Source of the DNA: Corynebacterium sp. P4-C1
GTDB taxonomy: Bacteria; Actinomycetota; Actinomycetes; Mycobacteriales; Mycobacteriaceae
Assembly (NCBI RefSeq): GCF_030503595.1
Contig: NZ_CP129966.1
Span: 1,488,001 to 1,552,000 of the forward strand
Direction: 5' to 3'
DNA: 64,000 nucleotides
Below, piece after piece: positions 1 to 10,026 of the stretch. The first letter of the stretch is position 1; every line of letters starts with the position of its first letter. The notes beneath the pieces were generated by a model. That model searched no databases and was not told the origin of the DNA. It saw nothing but the letters and a program-made list of their open reading frames with translations. Both the position numbers and the translations under genes were made by a program.

Positions 1-187
1 CTGCCACACCGAAGAGCTGGTGGACCAATTCCCCGCCGATCATGATCGCCCACGCGAACAGCAGGTACCGCAGCGCTTCCGGGCGCTCGCCGTCGCCGTT
101 GCCGGGCTTCCCCGGTTTCTCTGGTTTCTCAGAGTTCACCTGTTCCACCGGCCTCACCGGCCCAGTGCCCGGCCCGAATGCCGTCAT
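1..187 (-). CDS. Hypothetical membrane protein, 3' part cut by window edge
   Basis: The first 62 codons of a gene that runs off the left edge. Its ATG overlaps the hemB stop codon by 4 bp (ATGA), so it is translationally coupled to hemB. The product starts with a polar Pro/Glu/Lys/Gly-rich stretch of about 38 residues, followed by the hydrophobic segment [20 protein letters not shown], a likely first membrane helix. No family is recognised from this fragment. Position suggests the last gene of the haem operon, or a gene that uses its transcript. Confidence 0.75.
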   Translation of the reverse strand, partial: MTAFGPGTGPVRPVEQVNSEKPEKPGKPGNGDGERPEALRYLLFAWAIMIGGELVHQLFGVA

Positions 188-1257
188 CGCTGACCCGCTT
201 TCCCGGTTTCACTGCTGCCGGCGGCATTACCGGCGAGGATGCGGGCGGCATCGAGGGCGAAGTAGGTGAAGATCTGGTCGGCGCCGGCGCGCTTGATGGA
301 CATCAGCGACTCCATCATCGTGGCGTCGCGGTCGGTCCAGCCGTTGGCGCCTGCCGCCTGAATCATCGCGTACTCGCCGGAAACCTGATAGGCCGCCACC
401 GGCACCGGGGACATCTCGGCGATCTTGGCCAGGACATCGAGGTACGGCAGCGCGGGCTTCACCATGACGAAATCCGCGCCTTCGGCGAGGTCGAGTTCCA
501 CCTCGAGGAGAGACTCGCGGATATTCGCCGGGTCCTGCTGGTAGGTACGGCGGTCGCCGGTCAGCGAGGAACCGACCGCATCGCGGAAGGGGCCGAAGAA
601 GGCCGAGGCGTACTTCGCGGAGTACGCCATGATGGACACGTCCTCCCACCCCGCTTCGTCGAGCGCGGCGCGGATGACCTCGATCTGGCCGTCCATCATT
701 CCCGACGGGCTGACAATGTGCGCGCCCGCCTCCGCCTGAGAGACCGCCATCTTGGCGTAGAGCGGCAGCGTCGCATCGTTGTCCACCACGTCGTTGCCGT
801 GGGCGTCCGTGGCTACCACGCCGCAGTGGCCGTGATCGGTGAACTCGTCTAAGCAGGTGTCAGCCATGATCAGCAGATCATCGCCGAATTCACGGCGCAG
901 GCGCGCAAGCGCGCGGTTCAGGATGCCATCGGCGGCCCAAGCCTGGGAGCCCTGCGCGTCCTTGTCCTCGTCGCGCGGCACACCGAACAGGTCCACGCAC
1001 GGCACCCCCAGCTCGACTGCCTCACGGCAGATCTCCACCAGCGAGTCCATACTGTGCTGGTACACGCCGGGCATAGAGGGGATCTCGCGCCTCTGCCCGC
1101 TCTCGCCGAGGTCGTCGGCGACGAACAGCGGGAGAATGAAATCCGTCGGGTGGAGCTGGGTCTCGGCGACCATCGCGCGCATCACGGGGCTGCGGCGCAG
1201 ACGGCGCGGACGGCGTACGGGACCAGCATTGTGCGGGGTTAGAGCTGAATCAGACAC
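184..1257 (-). CDS. hemB: Delta-aminolevulinic acid dehydratase (porphobilinogen synthase)
   Basis: Condenses two 5-aminolevulinate molecules to porphobilinogen in the cytosol, the second dedicated step of haem synthesis. Visible marks are the Schiff-base lysine motifs [15 protein letters not shown] and [12 protein letters not shown]. The metal region reads [14 protein letters not shown]: the middle Cys of the zinc-type enzyme is Asp here, so a magnesium-type enzyme is likely. I chose a GTG start (357 aa) because a TAAGAT box lies exactly 7 nt upstream, giving a leaderless transcript. A longer ORF (367 aa from 1287) is possible but has no better signal. The gene lies 65 bp after hemD and overlaps the next gene by 4 bp. 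Confidence 0.95.
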   Translation of the reverse strand: MSDSALTPHNAGPVRRPRRLRRSPVMRAMVAETQLHPTDFILPLFVADDLGESGQRREIPSMPGVYQHSMDSLVEICREAVELGVPCVDLFGVPRDEDKDAQGSQAWAADGILNRALARLRREFGDDLLIMADTCLDEFTDHGHCGVVATDAHGNDVVDNDATLPLYAKMAVSQAEAGAHIVSPSGMMDGQIEVIRAALDEAGWEDVSIMAYSAKYASAFFGPFRDAVGSSLTGDRRTYQQDPANIRESLLEVELDLAEGADFVMVKPALPYLDVLAKIAEMSPVPVAAYQVSGEYAMIQAAGANGWTDRDATMMESLMSIKRAGADQIFTYFALDAARILAGNAAGSSETGKAGQR

Positions 1258-1264
1258 GCACCCC

Positions 1265-1270
1265 ATCTTA
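1265..1270 (-). promoter_or_regulatory. -10 box TAAGAT, hemB
   Basis: 7 nt before the hemB GTG; decides that start. Confidence 0.55.
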
Positions 1271-1322
1271 GGAAGTTCGCGGTGCACGCAAAAACAGCGC
1301 CCGCCAGCCGCCCTATGCGGGA

Positions 1323-3050
1323 CTAGGAACGGCGGGAGCGGCGCTTCTTGCGCGGCGGCGGCAGCTGGCCGGCGGCGCGCAGGCCGGCGACATGCTCAGC
1401 CAGAGCGTCGACAAGCGAGGGCACGTCGGCGGCCTCGGGCACGACGTCGACACGCAGGCCCTGCTCCTTCGCCTCCGCGGCTGCCATCGGGCCGATGCAG
1501 GCGATGATGGTGCGCGCGTGCGGTTTGCCCGCGATGCCCACGAGGTTCTTCACCGTGGACGCGGAGGTGAAGCAGACCGCGTCGAAACCACCGGTCTTGA
1601 TCATGTCGCGCACTTCCGGGGCTGGCGGGGCGGCGCGGACAGTGCGGTAGGCCACCACGTCGTCGACCTCCCAGCCCTTCTCCACCAGGCCGTCGACCAG
1701 CACGTCGGTGCCGATATCGGCGCGGGGCAGCAGCACGCGGCCCACCGGGTCGATCTCCTCGACATACTCCGGGAAAACGTCCACGAGGCCCTGCGCATTC
1801 TGCTTCGTGCGGTGCGGCAGCAGCTCCGGGAACATGCCGCGCGCGCGGATCGCCTCGGCGGTCTTGCCGCCCACGGCGGCGAGGTGCACGCCGGCGAAGG
1901 AGCGCGCGTCCAGCCCGAGCTCCTCGAATTTATCCCACACGGCGTTGACGCCGTTGACGGAGGTGAACACGATCCACTGGTAGCGGCCCTCGACGATGCC
2001 CTTGATCGCGCGGTCCATCTGCGCCGGGTTGCGCGGCGGCTCCATCGAGATCGTCGGCACCGACTGCGGGATCGCGCCGTAGGACGTCAGGCGGGCGTTC
2101 ATCGGGCCTGCCTGCCCCTTCGCGCGCGGGACGAGCACGCGCCAGCCGTACAGGGGGCGGTTTTCCCACCAGGAGTATTTCGAACGGTCGTCGACAGCCG
2201 TGCCGATCGTGACCACGAGGGTGCCGTCCAAATCAGCATCGAGCTTGCCGACGGTCCCCAGGGTCGCATCGAAAGTCCGCTGCAGACGGGTTGTGCCGTT
2301 GACGGTGACCGTCAGCGGAGTCGACGGACTGTAGCCGCGGGCGGTGAGCTCCTCCGCGATGACGGGCAGGTGGCGCGCCTCGCCCTGCAGCACCAGGGGC
2401 TGCGGGGCGGCGGCGAGACCATCCCAATCCACCGGCTCGTTGGCCAGATCGGCCTCGGTGTAGGTGGAGCCCAGCCCGATGCCGGCGAAAGACGGCACAG
2501 TCGACGGCAGGGACATGCCCGGCACGACCTGGAATTCAAGCCCGGCGGCCGCCACGGCGGAAATCTCCTCCATGATCGCGTTGCGGGTCAGCGGGTTGCC
2601 CGCCACGAGACGGATCACATCGCCGTCACCCGCTTCTCCGCGTCCGATGGCTGCGGCAGCCTCGTCCAGGGCAGACTCCAACGGGGCCACAATGCCCTCA
2701 CCCTGCGGGGCGGATTCGCTGAGCTCCGCGGCCGTCGGGCCGGCGGGGCGCGGGGGTTTGCGGCGTGCTCCGGCCTCCTTGGCCTTGGCGCACATTTCTT
2801 CGTAGGCCTCTTCCGCGGCTTTCAGCTTGTCCTCCGGCACCGGAAGCGCGGACCCCACGACAGCGCGCACGCCAGCGGAGACATCTGGGTCGACCACGGC
2901 GACAGCATTGCGCTCGAGGACTTCGCGGGCACGGATGGTGAGCAAATCCGGGTTGCCCGGACCCGCGCCAACAAAAATCACCTTGCCCGTGGGCACAGAT
3001 GCGGCAGACGCGTTTTCATCCGCGGGAAGCGGCATGGCGGCACTCGTCAT
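1323..3050 (-). CDS. hemD: Fused uroporphyrinogen-III methyltransferase-like / uroporphyrinogen-III synthase
   Basis: A 575-residue fusion typical of actinobacteria. The N-terminal half (about residues 22-270) resembles uroporphyrinogen-III C-methyltransferase, with the start motif [15 protein letters not shown]. The C-terminal half (about 305-560) is the HemD cyclase, starting at [15 protein letters not shown], which closes hydroxymethylbilane to uroporphyrinogen III. A Lys/Arg tail ends the protein. The methyltransferase half carries a Pro/Lys/Glu-rich insertion around residues 75-110, so its activity is uncertain. It lies between hemC and hemB on the same strand, with a 192 bp gap upstream that may hold its own promoter. 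Confidence 0.93.
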   Translation of the reverse strand: MTSAAMPLPADENASAASVPTGKVIFVGAGPGNPDLLTIRAREVLERNAVAVVDPDVSAGVRAVVGSALPVPEDKLKAAEEAYEEMCAKAKEAGARRKPPRPAGPTAAELSESAPQGEGIVAPLESALDEAAAAIGRGEAGDGDVIRLVAGNPLTRNAIMEEISAVAAAGLEFQVVPGMSLPSTVPSFAGIGLGSTYTEADLANEPVDWDGLAAAPQPLVLQGEARHLPVIAEELTARGYSPSTPLTVTVNGTTRLQRTFDATLGTVGKLDADLDGTLVVTIGTAVDDRSKYSWWENRPLYGWRVLVPRAKGQAGPMNARLTSYGAIPQSVPTISMEPPRNPAQMDRAIKGIVEGRYQWIVFTSVNGVNAVWDKFEELGLDARSFAGVHLAAVGGKTAEAIRARGMFPELLPHRTKQNAQGLVDVFPEYVEEIDPVGRVLLPRADIGTDVLVDGLVEKGWEVDDVVAYRTVRAAPPAPEVRDMIKTGGFDAVCFTSASTVKNLVGIAGKPHARTIIACIGPMAAAEAKEQGLRVDVVPEAADVPSLVDALAEHVAGLRAAGQLPPPRKKRRSRRS

Positions 3051-3119
3051 TGACTCAAATCTTTTCTAGCCAGATCGCGACAGTAATAATTTCCAAAAGG
3101 TGCTCATCGCGCCTGCTGA

Positions 3120-3146
3120 GGACCCCCGAAACACGCGAGGGGGACC
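3120..3146 (-). other. Hairpin in the hemC-hemD gap
   Basis: An inverted repeat with five perfect C:G pairs (CCCCC 3123-3127, GGGGG 3139-3143), extended by two further pairs after one mismatch, with an 11-nt loop. It lies between the hemC stop and the hemD start. No T-run follows on minus, so attenuation or transcript stabilisation is as likely as termination. Confidence 0.35.
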
Positions 3147-3242
3147 AGATGGGAAGCGGCGCCGACGGCGTATGGTAACTACACCTTAATTTAGTAGGCC
3201 GAATTCCAGAAATTACCGTCGCGGAAAGCTGCCGGCGGCGGA

Positions 3243-4154
3243 TCAGAGGAAGCGGGCGGCACCGCCGGCGAAAAGCTTCTCCGCCACTTCGTTCCCCAGT
3301 TCAACGGGATCCGTGCCGGCCGCCTCCTCGACGAGCTGCGCGGAGCCGTCGGGTGCGAACACGCCGCCGCGCAGGGTGATCCGGCCACCGTCGATTGTCG
3401 CGGTCGAGGCCACGGGCGCGGTGCAGCCCGCCTCCAACACAGCGAGCACCGTGCGTTCCGCCATCGCGCATGTCGTGTCGTCGGCGCTCACGAGCTTATC
3501 GACGGCCTGCCGCGCGTACCCGTCATCCGCCCTACACTCCACAGCCAAAGCGCCCTGCGCGGGTGCCGGCATGAACTCGTTCGGATCGAAGACCTGCGTC
3601 GCCTTGGCTCCCAGGCCCACGCGCGTCAAGCCCGCGAAGGCCAGGACCACTGCGTCGAGCTCGCCGTCGGTGACGCGCCCCATGCGCGAATCGATGTTGC
3701 CGCGCAGCGGGCGGATATCCAGATCCGGGCGGATCGCCTTGAGCTGGGAGATGCGGCGCGGAGCCGACGTGCCCACGCGCGCGCCCACCGGCAGTTCCGC
3801 CAGCGTCATCCCGTCGCGGGCGATCAGTGCCTCCCGACGGTCCTCGCGCACCGGGATCACGAGGTGGGTGCGGGGCTCTGCCGCCGTGGGGAGATCCTTG
3901 AAGGAATGCACGGCGATATCCGCCTCGTTGTTGAAAACGGACTGGCGGATCGCCGTCGTGAACACCCCCACACCGATGCGCTCCACCGGTGCCTGGCTCA
4001 GGTCGCCCGCAGTGGTGACGATGGTCAGCTCCGCGGGATAGCCGGCGTCGATAAGCGCGTCGCGGATGTGCCCCGCCTGTGTACGCGCCAGCTTCGAACC
4101 GCGCGTGGCCACACGCAACGTCCGCTGGCTGTTGGTCTCGGTCGCGTCTGTCAC
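3243..4154 (-). CDS. hemC: Hydroxymethylbilane synthase (porphobilinogen deaminase)
   Basis: Polymerises four porphobilinogens into hydroxymethylbilane on a dipyrromethane cofactor. Family marks are the N-terminal [13 protein letters not shown], the substrate-binding HSFKDLPT and GTSAPRR motifs, [10 protein letters not shown], and cofactor-binding Cys244 in LEAGCTAPV. The length of 303 aa is normal. The ATG overlaps the hemA stop by 4 bp, so translation is coupled. Two copies of the window's repeated 11-mer lie inside it, one encoding VDKL and one LIDA. Confidence 0.96.
   Translation of the reverse strand: MTDATETNSQRTLRVATRGSKLARTQAGHIRDALIDAGYPAELTIVTTAGDLSQAPVERIGVGVFTTAIRQSVFNNEADIAVHSFKDLPTAAEPRTHLVIPVREDRREALIARDGMTLAELPVGARVGTSAPRRISQLKAIRPDLDIRPLRGNIDSRMGRVTDGELDAVVLAFAGLTRVGLGAKATQVFDPNEFMPAPAQGALAVECRADDGYARQAVDKLVSADDTTCAMAERTVLAVLEAGCTAPVASTATIDGGRITLRGGVFAPDGSAQLVEEAAGTDPVELGNEVAEKLFAGGAARFL
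3494..3504 (-). repeat. 11-mer CGTCGATAAGC, copy 1
   Basis: In hemC, read as Val-Asp-Lys-Leu with a GAT aspartate. Confidence 0.85.
4046..4056 (+). repeat. 11-mer CGTCGATAAGC, copy 2
   Basis: In hemC on the non-coding strand; sense reads Ala-Leu-Ile-Asp with CTT leucine. Confidence 0.85.
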
Positions 4155-5545
4155 TGCTCGTGTCCTTTCTCGCAGAACCCTGAAAGCGAGTTCTTCTCGA
4201 AGCTGCCCGCGGATTTGATTCCCACCGTACTGTCCCCCGCCGCCAGGCCCGTCGTGGTGTCCCTGCCACCGGTGAGCCCGAACAATTCCTCGATGGCGAT
4301 CTCGTAGCTGACCTCGTCGGACGACGCCGCGAGCTCCTTGATTTTCACGGTCGGCTGGTGCAGGAGCTTGTCCACCACGCGCTTGACGGTGCGGGAGACC
4401 TCCTCGAACTCGTCGTCGCCCAGCTGCGGAAGCCGCGTGCGCAGACGATCCAGCTCGGCCTTCGCCGTCGCGGACGCGTTGACGCGCAACTGCTTGACCA
4501 TCGGTGCGGCATCGCGGACGCGCTGCTCGCTGGTGAAATTCGCGATTTCTTGGGCGACTATCTCCTCGGCGCGGCGGCGCGCGAGACTGCCTTCCTCCGT
4601 CGAACCAGGGTTGACCTCGTCATCCCCGAGTTTCGCGTGCAGAGCCTCAATATTGATCAGGGTGACCCCGTCGATCTCCCCGACCGCGTCGTCGATGTCG
4701 CGCGGCAGCGACAGATCTACCAGTGTCGCCGCACCCGAAATGTCCTCCGGTGTGAGCGTGAACCCGTCGCTCGCCGTTGCGGACACAGCGATGTCCACCC
4801 GCGACAGGGCCCCGGCGCGCGCGGAGAAATCCACCACCTCGGCCGCCACTCCCGCCTCGCGGGAGTGCTCGGCGAGACGCTCGGCGCGAGAACGCGTGCG
4901 GTTGGCCAGGATGAGCTTGTCCACACCGCGCTTGCCCAAGTTGGTCGCCGCCAGCGACGACATCGCACCCGCACCGAGCACCAGCGCTGTGCGTCCCTCG
5001 AGGGTGTCCACGCCCATCTCTTTCATCGCCTCGTCGAGGGCGAAGGTGACCATGGACGCGCCGGCGTCGTCGATAGCCGTCTCGGTGTGGATGCGCTTCC
5101 CGGTGTGCAGCGCGGATTGCACCAAGGCGTGCAGGGCGGGCCCGATCGTGCCTCGCTCCGTGGCCGACTGGTAGGCGGAGCGGACCTGGCCGATGATCTG
5201 CTGCTCGCCCACCACCATCGAATCCAGGCCGGAGGCGACCCTCATCAGGTGCTCGGCGGCGGCGTCGGCATACCGGACGTAGAGGTATCCACGCAGTTCA
5301 GCGACATCAACGCCGGAGAACTGCTCAAGCACGCGCAGAACGTCGTTCACGCCGGTGTGGAAAGCGTTCGTGACCGCGTACACCTCAAGGCGGTTGCACG
5401 TGGAGATGATCATCGCCTCCGACAGGCTCGGCTGCCGCGTGAAGGCTTCGCCCGCCTCGTTCTGCACGGCGTCGTCCATGCTCAGCCGCTCCAGCAGCGC
5501 GACAGGCGCCGAGCGGTGGGACATGCCCACCAGGAGAACACTCAC
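4151..5545 (-). CDS. hemA: Glutamyl-tRNA reductase
   Basis: Reduces glutamyl-tRNA to glutamate-1-semialdehyde with NADPH, the first and usually rate-limiting step of C5-pathway haem synthesis. The catalytic nucleophile Cys50 sits in [12 protein letters not shown]. The Rossmann motif [10 protein letters not shown] lies near residue 190, and the dimerisation domain follows. The length of 464 aa is somewhat long because of a C-terminal tail. Start supported by a good ribosome site (GGAGGAAGTATTC) before a GTG. It heads the hem operon; the upstream 115 bp separates it from the glutaredoxin-like gene. Confidence 0.96.
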   Translation of the reverse strand: MSVLLVGMSHRSAPVALLERLSMDDAVQNEAGEAFTRQPSLSEAMIISTCNRLEVYAVTNAFHTGVNDVLRVLEQFSGVDVAELRGYLYVRYADAAAEHLMRVASGLDSMVVGEQQIIGQVRSAYQSATERGTIGPALHALVQSALHTGKRIHTETAIDDAGASMVTFALDEAMKEMGVDTLEGRTALVLGAGAMSSLAATNLGKRGVDKLILANRTRSRAERLAEHSREAGVAAEVVDFSARAGALSRVDIAVSATASDGFTLTPEDISGAATLVDLSLPRDIDDAVGEIDGVTLINIEALHAKLGDDEVNPGSTEEGSLARRRAEEIVAQEIANFTSEQRVRDAAPMVKQLRVNASATAKAELDRLRTRLPQLGDDEFEEVSRTVKRVVDKLLHQPTVKIKELAASSDEVSYEIAIEELFGLTGGRDTTTGLAAGDSTVGIKSAGSFEKNSLSGFCEKGHEQ

Positions 5546-5660
5546 GAATACTTCCTCCAGACCAGTTCACCGGGCATCCGGCGCAACGGCCGTGCCACAA
5601 ATCATCCCAAAGACTACCCCCGGCATCCGGAGACGCCGCAACCACCCCGCCGCCGCGGGG

Positions 5661-5909
5661 TCACCCAGCATGCGCCCCCAGCTCCGCGGCAAGCTCACCG
5701 TTATCCACTTCCCAGCAGGCGAATTCCTCTCCGTCGATGACGATCACGGGCACCCGGTCCCCGTATTCGAGGGCGAGCTCGGTGTCCGTGTCCACGTCGA
5801 CCTTCTCCAACCGGGCCCCGGCACCGGACACCACGGGGGTGATCTGCTCCACCACCCGCGAGCACGAACCGCAGGTCTTCCGGACCATCACTTCGACTAG
5901 GCGCGTCAT
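5661..5909 (-). CDS. Glutaredoxin-like thiol-disulfide protein (DUF836 type)
   Basis: A small 82-residue thioredoxin-fold protein with the redox motif CGSC near residue 12, followed by the conserved RVPVIVIDGEEF strand with the cis-proline. I chose the ATG at 5909, not the longer frame, because AAAGGAA lies directly upstream and the family starts here. It precedes hemA on the same strand, as in other actinobacteria (Rv0508-hemA in Mycobacterium tuberculosis). Its substrate is unknown. Confidence 0.88.
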   Translation of the reverse strand: MTRLVEVMVRKTCGSCSRVVEQITPVVSGAGARLEKVDVDTDTELALEYGDRVPVIVIDGEEFACWEVDNGELAAELGAHAG

Positions 5910-6019
5910 CTTAGGGGGTTCCTTTCGTTCGGAGGGCGGACACGAGGGCTTACGATGGTTAATCAGGCTACTCTGCCAAGCGCACCCGCCCACCCCCTGG
6001 ACAAGGAGACCACCCCGCC

Positions 6020-7060
6020 GTGAGCCCCGACAACGGTTCCCTCCCCGGCCGCGACTACCTCGCGCAATGGTCCATTTCCAGAGGCAATCTGCGCCGCTTC
6101 ATCGAGGAGACCGCACTCCCGCCTATCGACGACGACCACCAGCGCGCCGCCGGTGAAGCTGCCGCCGAAGCCGCCATCGAAGAGACATTCGGGATCGGGA
6201 TCGAGCAGTTCGCCACCGGAGTCGACTCCGTCTCCGGCGCCGCCGAGAACGCCGGCGGAATTCGCCTCACCCAGCCCGATCCCAACATCCCCCAACACAC
6301 GAGCGCCGCCGCATTCTTCGATGTCGACAACACGCTCATCCAAGGTTCTTCCCTGATCCTGCTGGGCTACGAGCTCTTCCGCCGGAAATTCCTGACCCTG
6401 GGCGAGATTTTCCCGTACCTCGTGGCGCAGATTCGTTACCGCGTCTTCGGCTCGGAGCTGCCCGACGCCATGGGCTCGGGGCGCGAAATGGCCCTCAACT
6501 TCGTCAAGGGCCAACAGGTCGACGCGCTCAAGGAAATGTGCAGCGATATCGTCGACGACCGGCTGATCGACCGCACCTACGCCGGCACCCGGGAGCTCGC
6601 CGCGATGCACATCGCCGCCGGCGAGCAAGTCTGGCTCGTCTCCGCCACTCCAGTGCAGATCGGCCAGTTCCTCGCCGTGCGCCTAGGTTTCACCGGTGCC
6701 CTGGGCACCGTCGCCGAGGAAGCCGACGGAAAATTCACCGGCCGCCTAGTCGGCGACATTCTCCACGGCCCCGGCAAAGCCCACGCTGTCGCCGCCCTCG
6801 CCGCGGTCCAAGCGCTCGACCTGTCCGAGTGCACCGCCTACTCCGATTCCGCCAACGACATCCCCATGCTGTCGATGGTGGGCACGCCCGTGGCGATCAA
6901 CCCCGACCGCAAGCTGCGCAAGCACGCTGAAGAGCACGGCTGGCTGATCCGCGACTACCGCCCAGTCCGCCGCCTGCTGTTCAGCTGGCTCGCGCCCGCC
7001 GGCATCGCGGCGGCCGGCGCGGGAGCCTTCGTGTGGCGCCGCAAAAAGCGCCGCGGCTGA
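6020..7060 (+). CDS. HAD-IB family phosphatase, SerB-like, membrane-anchored
   Basis: A 346-residue phosphoserine-phosphatase-like hydrolase. HAD motif I is FFDVDNTLI (about residue 98), motif II is the serine in SATPVQIG, motif III is the lysine in GPGKAHAV, and motif IV is YSDSANDIPML. A poorly conserved stretch of about 95 residues precedes the HAD domain, and one hydrophobic helix plus an Arg/Lys tail ends the protein, suggesting membrane attachment. GTG start. The position next to the glutaredoxin-like gene and hemA matches SerB1 of mycobacteria; the true substrate cannot be read from sequence. Confidence 0.85.
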   Translation: MSPDNGSLPGRDYLAQWSISRGNLRRFIEETALPPIDDDHQRAAGEAAAEAAIEETFGIGIEQFATGVDSVSGAAENAGGIRLTQPDPNIPQHTSAAAFFDVDNTLIQGSSLILLGYELFRRKFLTLGEIFPYLVAQIRYRVFGSELPDAMGSGREMALNFVKGQQVDALKEMCSDIVDDRLIDRTYAGTRELAAMHIAAGEQVWLVSATPVQIGQFLAVRLGFTGALGTVAEEADGKFTGRLVGDILHGPGKAHAVAALAAVQALDLSECTAYSDSANDIPMLSMVGTPVAINPDRKLRKHAEEHGWLIRDYRPVRRLLFSWLAPAGIAAAGAGAFVWRRKKRRG

Positions 7061-7076
7061 CACCGGAACAACGCAA

Positions 7077-7131
7077 AGCGCCCGCTCTCACCCCCATCTC
7101 CCGTATCGGGGGCTTGGGCGGAGCGGGCGCT
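7077..7131. terminator. Bidirectional terminator between convergent genes
   Basis: Perfect 11-bp arms AGCGCCCGCTC (7077-7087) and GAGCGGGCGCT (7121-7131), with a second CCCCC/GGGGG stem nested in the loop. It lies between the ends of the HAD phosphatase and the bS22 gene. Confidence 0.8.
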
Positions 7132-7152
7132 GAGTGAAGCTGTGGGCGTGCT

Positions 7153-7254
7153 TTACTTGCCCAGCTTGCGACGCTGAACGCGGGTGCGACGCAGCATCTT
7201 GCGGTGCTTCTTCTTGGACATGCGCTTACGGCGCTTCTTGATCACAGAACCCAT
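7153..7254 (-). CDS. Small basic ribosomal protein bS22 (AURKAIP1/COX24 domain), 33 aa
   Basis: A 33-residue, extremely Lys/Arg-rich protein beginning [19 protein letters not shown] and ending RRKLGK. This matches the actinobacterial AURKAIP1/COX24-domain protein, identified in mycobacteria as an extra small-subunit ribosomal protein. The ribosome site GAGGAAA (7259-7265) sits just upstream of the ATG. The arrangement with an HTH protein and proC upstream is the same as Rv0500B-Rv0500A-proC in M. tuberculosis, which supports the call despite the short length. Confidence 0.92.
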   Translation of the reverse strand: MGSVIKKRRKRMSKKKHRKMLRRTRVQRRKLGK

Positions 7255-7640
7255 CAGGTTTCCTCACTTTTCGTCTGTCGTACGTACAGTTCCCTACCGC
7301 ATCCGCCACCTGCAACATGTTGTTCAGGGGCGCGCCCTGGGGTGCACTCCCGGGGCAGGACCGAGCGGAACACTCGGTGCGCGGCACGAATACCTGGAAA
7401 ATTCTACCGGCCTGGCTAGGCGAAACCAAAAAGCGGCCCCTTCCCACCCCGCCGGCACGGCCCCAGAACATGCACAAGCGGCGGTCCGCACCAGATGCCT
7501 TGAAAAAATCGGTCGCACTCCCCGCGGTCTTATCCGGGAAACCCCGCAACCTGCACTTGCGCAAAGTGCTACCGCAAGGGCTGAGCGACTTCTTCAGGAG
7601 TCGGCGCGGACCGCCGCCTTTCGGCCGGACGGCCGTGAAG
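7255..7640. other. Intergenic region between bS22 and the HTH gene
   Basis: About 390 bp. It holds the bS22 ribosome site at its left end and a GTACGTAC palindrome at 7280-7287. Several ORFs cross it in different frames, but none has a ribosome site or recognisable product. I see no convincing RNA gene or promoter. Confidence 0.4.
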
Positions 7641-7832
7641 TTATCCCACGTCGTAGACGGAGGACTCCAGGTACTCGCTGACAGCCGACTCGTTCACGCG
7701 GAACGAACGGCCCACGCGCACTGCCGGCAGCTCACCGGAGTGGACGAGGCGGTAGACCGTCATCTTGGAAACACGCATGATTTCCGCAACTTCGGCCACG
7801 GTCAGGAACTTGCCTTTATCTTCATTTGCCAT
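7641..7832 (-). CDS. Excisionase-family helix-turn-helix DNA-binding protein
   Basis: A 63-residue single-domain protein of the MerR-like/excisionase HTH type: FLTVAEVAEIMRVSKMTVYR is the helix-turn-helix and ELPAVRVGRSFRV is the wing. It matches the Rv0500A type of regulator, which always sits between proC and bS22 in mycolata. It is chromosomal and conserved, so the excisionase label does not indicate a phage here. Its targets are unknown. Confidence 0.88.
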   Translation of the reverse strand: MANEDKGKFLTVAEVAEIMRVSKMTVYRLVHSGELPAVRVGRSFRVNESAVSEYLESSVYDVG

Positions 7833-8135
7833 GTGTTTTATCTACCTCCAGCACTGTGGCGCGCTGTAGGCTTCCCCTCCCACAGGACGAACACGCACGT
7901 GCCTTGAACAGCCTAGCGTGAAACCCGTGCCACATGCGACTCAAAAGCTGGAAAACTTTAACTTTGTTCACAGGTCTTTCTCGGTCCCCTAGTGTCGCTA
8001 GTTCCGCTGCCAGCAAAAATGTCCCCACACACCTCGTAGGAGGCCGTGGGGAAGAAAAATTTCATTGCCCGCCGCAACGCCGCAACAAGGTGCTGCGGCC
8101 CCGGCTCTAGCGAGTGGGCGCGTTCGGGCCGCTGC
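7833..8135. other. Intergenic region between the HTH gene and proC
   Basis: About 300 bp. A TAGGCT box on minus (7910-7915) could serve as the -10 of the HTH gene, leaving an approximately 70-nt leader. At its right end a GC-rich inverted repeat (GCCGCA near 8070, TGCGGC near 8093) followed on minus by ATTTTT may terminate proC. No gene is supported. Confidence 0.35.
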
Positions 8136-8951
8136 CTACTTGCCCATCTCCGCTGCGCGGTTCGCCGCCGCCTCTGTCGCCCGGTAGAACGCGCCGCGCA
8201 CACCGGACTCTTCGAGTTCGCGGATCGCCTTGACCGTCGTTCCGGCCGGGGAGCTCACCCCGGCACGCAGCTCCACCGGCATCTTGCCGGAGTGGGCCAG
8301 CATTGCTCCGGCACCTTCCGCGGTCGCGGATGCCAGCACCGTCGCGGTCTCGCGCGGCAGGCCCAGACTCACCGCGGAGTCAACCAGGGCCTCAGCTATG
8401 AGGAAGAAATAGGCGGGGCCGGAGCCGGAGATGGCGGAGGCGGCGTCGATAAGCTTCTCGGGCACGACGACGACCTCTCCGGTCGCTCCCAGCAGATCCG
8501 TGACCAGCTCCTGCTGGTCCTCCTCCACGAAGCGGCCGAAAGAGACCACGCACACGCCCTTACCCACCTGCATCGGGGTGTTCGGCATGACGCGCGCGAG
8601 CGGAGTGCCCGCGCTGTGCACCGCGTCCGACATGGCCGCGAGCGTCACACCCGCCGCCATGGACACGAGCACCGTCGAGGTGTCGTTCGCCGCGATGGCC
8701 TCCGACAATTCCTCGATCATCTCCGCGATCGCGTACGGCTTGACGCACAGGAAGCAAACCTCCGCGTCCGTGACCGCCTCGACGTTATCGTCGGTGGTGA
8801 TGATGCCGTAGCGCTGCGCGAGCTCCTCACGGCGGGCCTCCGTGCGGTTCGTCGCCGTGATGGTCTCCGGGTTGACGCCAGAAGAAACAAGGCCGGAAAT
8901 CAGGGCTTCCCCGATGTTTCCGGCACCGATTACTGCGATTGAGGTGCTCAT
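8136..8951 (-). CDS. proC: Pyrroline-5-carboxylate reductase
   Basis: Last step of proline synthesis: reduces 1-pyrroline-5-carboxylate with NAD(P)H. The N-terminal dinucleotide motif is IAVIGAGNIGEALISGL. The C-terminal signature is SGSGPAYFFLIAEAL, followed by the conserved helix ending SPAGTTVKAIRELEESG. The length of 271 aa is normal. It carries one copy of the repeated 11-mer (KLIDAAS with CTT leucine). It is monocistronic or loosely linked to the HTH and bS22 genes. Confidence 0.96.
   Translation of the reverse strand: MSTSIAVIGAGNIGEALISGLVSSGVNPETITATNRTEARREELAQRYGIITTDDNVEAVTDAEVCFLCVKPYAIAEMIEELSEAIAANDTSTVLVSMAAGVTLAAMSDAVHSAGTPLARVMPNTPMQVGKGVCVVSFGRFVEEDQQELVTDLLGATGEVVVVPEKLIDAASAISGSGPAYFFLIAEALVDSAVSLGLPRETATVLASATAEGAGAMLAHSGKMPVELRAGVSSPAGTTVKAIRELEESGVRGAFYRATEAAANRAAEMGK
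8444..8454 (+). repeat. 11-mer CGTCGATAAGC, copy 3
   Basis: In proC; sense reads Lys-Leu-Ile-Asp-Ala with CTT. Confidence 0.85.
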
Positions 8952-9003
8952 GCACCCAAGAGTGCCACAGCAGCCCCGCAGCGGGCCACTGGGGCGGAGA
9001 GGT

Positions 9004-10014
9004 TTAGACGACCGAGACGAGTGCGGGCCCGAAGGTCATGGCAGCGCCGGCGAGCGCAGCGAGCGTCATCGTCAGCGCGTCACGGCCGGTCTTCATCGCG
9101 CGCACGAGCAGCACCACGCCACCCGTCACGGCGAGCGCCAGAACACCCACAAGCAGCGGGTTCAGCGACGTCCACAGGTACTGGAAGCCCAGGAACACCA
9201 GCACACCGACAACCAGGCCGGCAAAGACGAGCAGCACCAGCATGATCGGGTTGACGCTGTTGTCTTCCTCGTACTCCTCGTGCACGTCGTCTGCGCGAAC
9301 GGTTTCCTCCAGCAGGTGTTCGTCGCGCACGACAGGGGTTTCCTGCGTCGCTTCGATGTCGGAAGGCTCAGCGGCGGCACGCTTATCGATGTCCTCCCGC
9401 TCCTCCTTCACTTCACGGTCCGGGCGGTCACCGAAGTCGACCACACGGGTGATCGGGCCGGTCTGCTCCGTCTTCTTCGGCTGCGGGGCAACCGCCGTGA
9501 AGCTGCTGCGGGTCGCGGCCTCGGCCTGTGGCTTCGGCTGCTTTTTCTGCACCGGCATCTCCGGCTTTACCGGTGCCTTCGGCTTCGACTCAGTCTTCGG
9601 CTCGGACTTCGGTGCGGAGGTGGTCGCGGGCTTGGGCGCGGCGGGCTCCACCTTCACGGAGGTGGACTGCTTCGCCTCGGGTTCAGACTCGGGCTTCGCG
9701 GTGGCCTCGGTGGGCTTGGCCGCTGCAGCAGGCTTTGCGGGTGTGACAGCAGGCTTCTTGGCCGTTTCGGCAGGCTTAGGCTGGGCAGGCGTCTTGGGCG
9801 TGTCGGATTTCTCCGGCTCCTCATCGATCGGGACGGAGGAGTGCTTCACCTCGGCGGGGCGGGCGTCGACAGCCTTGAGCGAGCCGGTGAGCTCGGCGAC
9901 GGAGATGCCGCCCTCGTCGAGGCTGCGGCGGCGACGGCGCCGGGGTTGGGGTTCCGGGTTCTCCTTCTGAGCCCGGGCCATCAACTCGGCCACAGTCAGC
10001 TGCTTATCGGCCAT
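9004..10014 (-). CDS. Conserved corynebacterial protein: disordered Pro/Ala/Lys-rich region plus C-terminal membrane helices
   Basis: A 336-residue protein of unknown function. Residues 1-30 are basic (PRRRRRRSLDEGG). Residues 45-200 are a low-complexity Pro/Ala/Lys/Glu/Thr linker. The last 85 residues form about three membrane helices (IMLVLLVFAGLVVGVLVFL and two more). The pattern suggests an anchored scaffold with a long cytosolic tail. It is immediately downstream (13 bp) of ppx2 and probably co-transcribed with it. No catalytic motif was seen. Confidence 0.8.
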   Translation of the reverse strand: MADKQLTVAELMARAQKENPEPQPRRRRRRSLDEGGISVAELTGSLKAVDARPAEVKHSSVPIDEEPEKSDTPKTPAQPKPAETAKKPAVTPAKPAAAAKPTEATAKPESEPEAKQSTSVKVEPAAPKPATTSAPKSEPKTESKPKAPVKPEMPVQKKQPKPQAEAATRSSFTAVAPQPKKTEQTGPITRVVDFGDRPDREVKEEREDIDKRAAAEPSDIEATQETPVVRDEHLLEETVRADDVHEEYEEDNSVNPIMLVLLVFAGLVVGVLVFLGFQYLWTSLNPLLVGVLALAVTGGVVLLVRAMKTGRDALTMTLAALAGAAMTFGPALVSVV

Positions 10015-10026
10015 CTCGTCGTCTCC

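Noticed and set aside
7226..7564. 112-codon minus frame over the bS22 gene and its upstream region
   Set aside because: The 33-residue bS22 in another frame has a ribosome site and conserved synteny.
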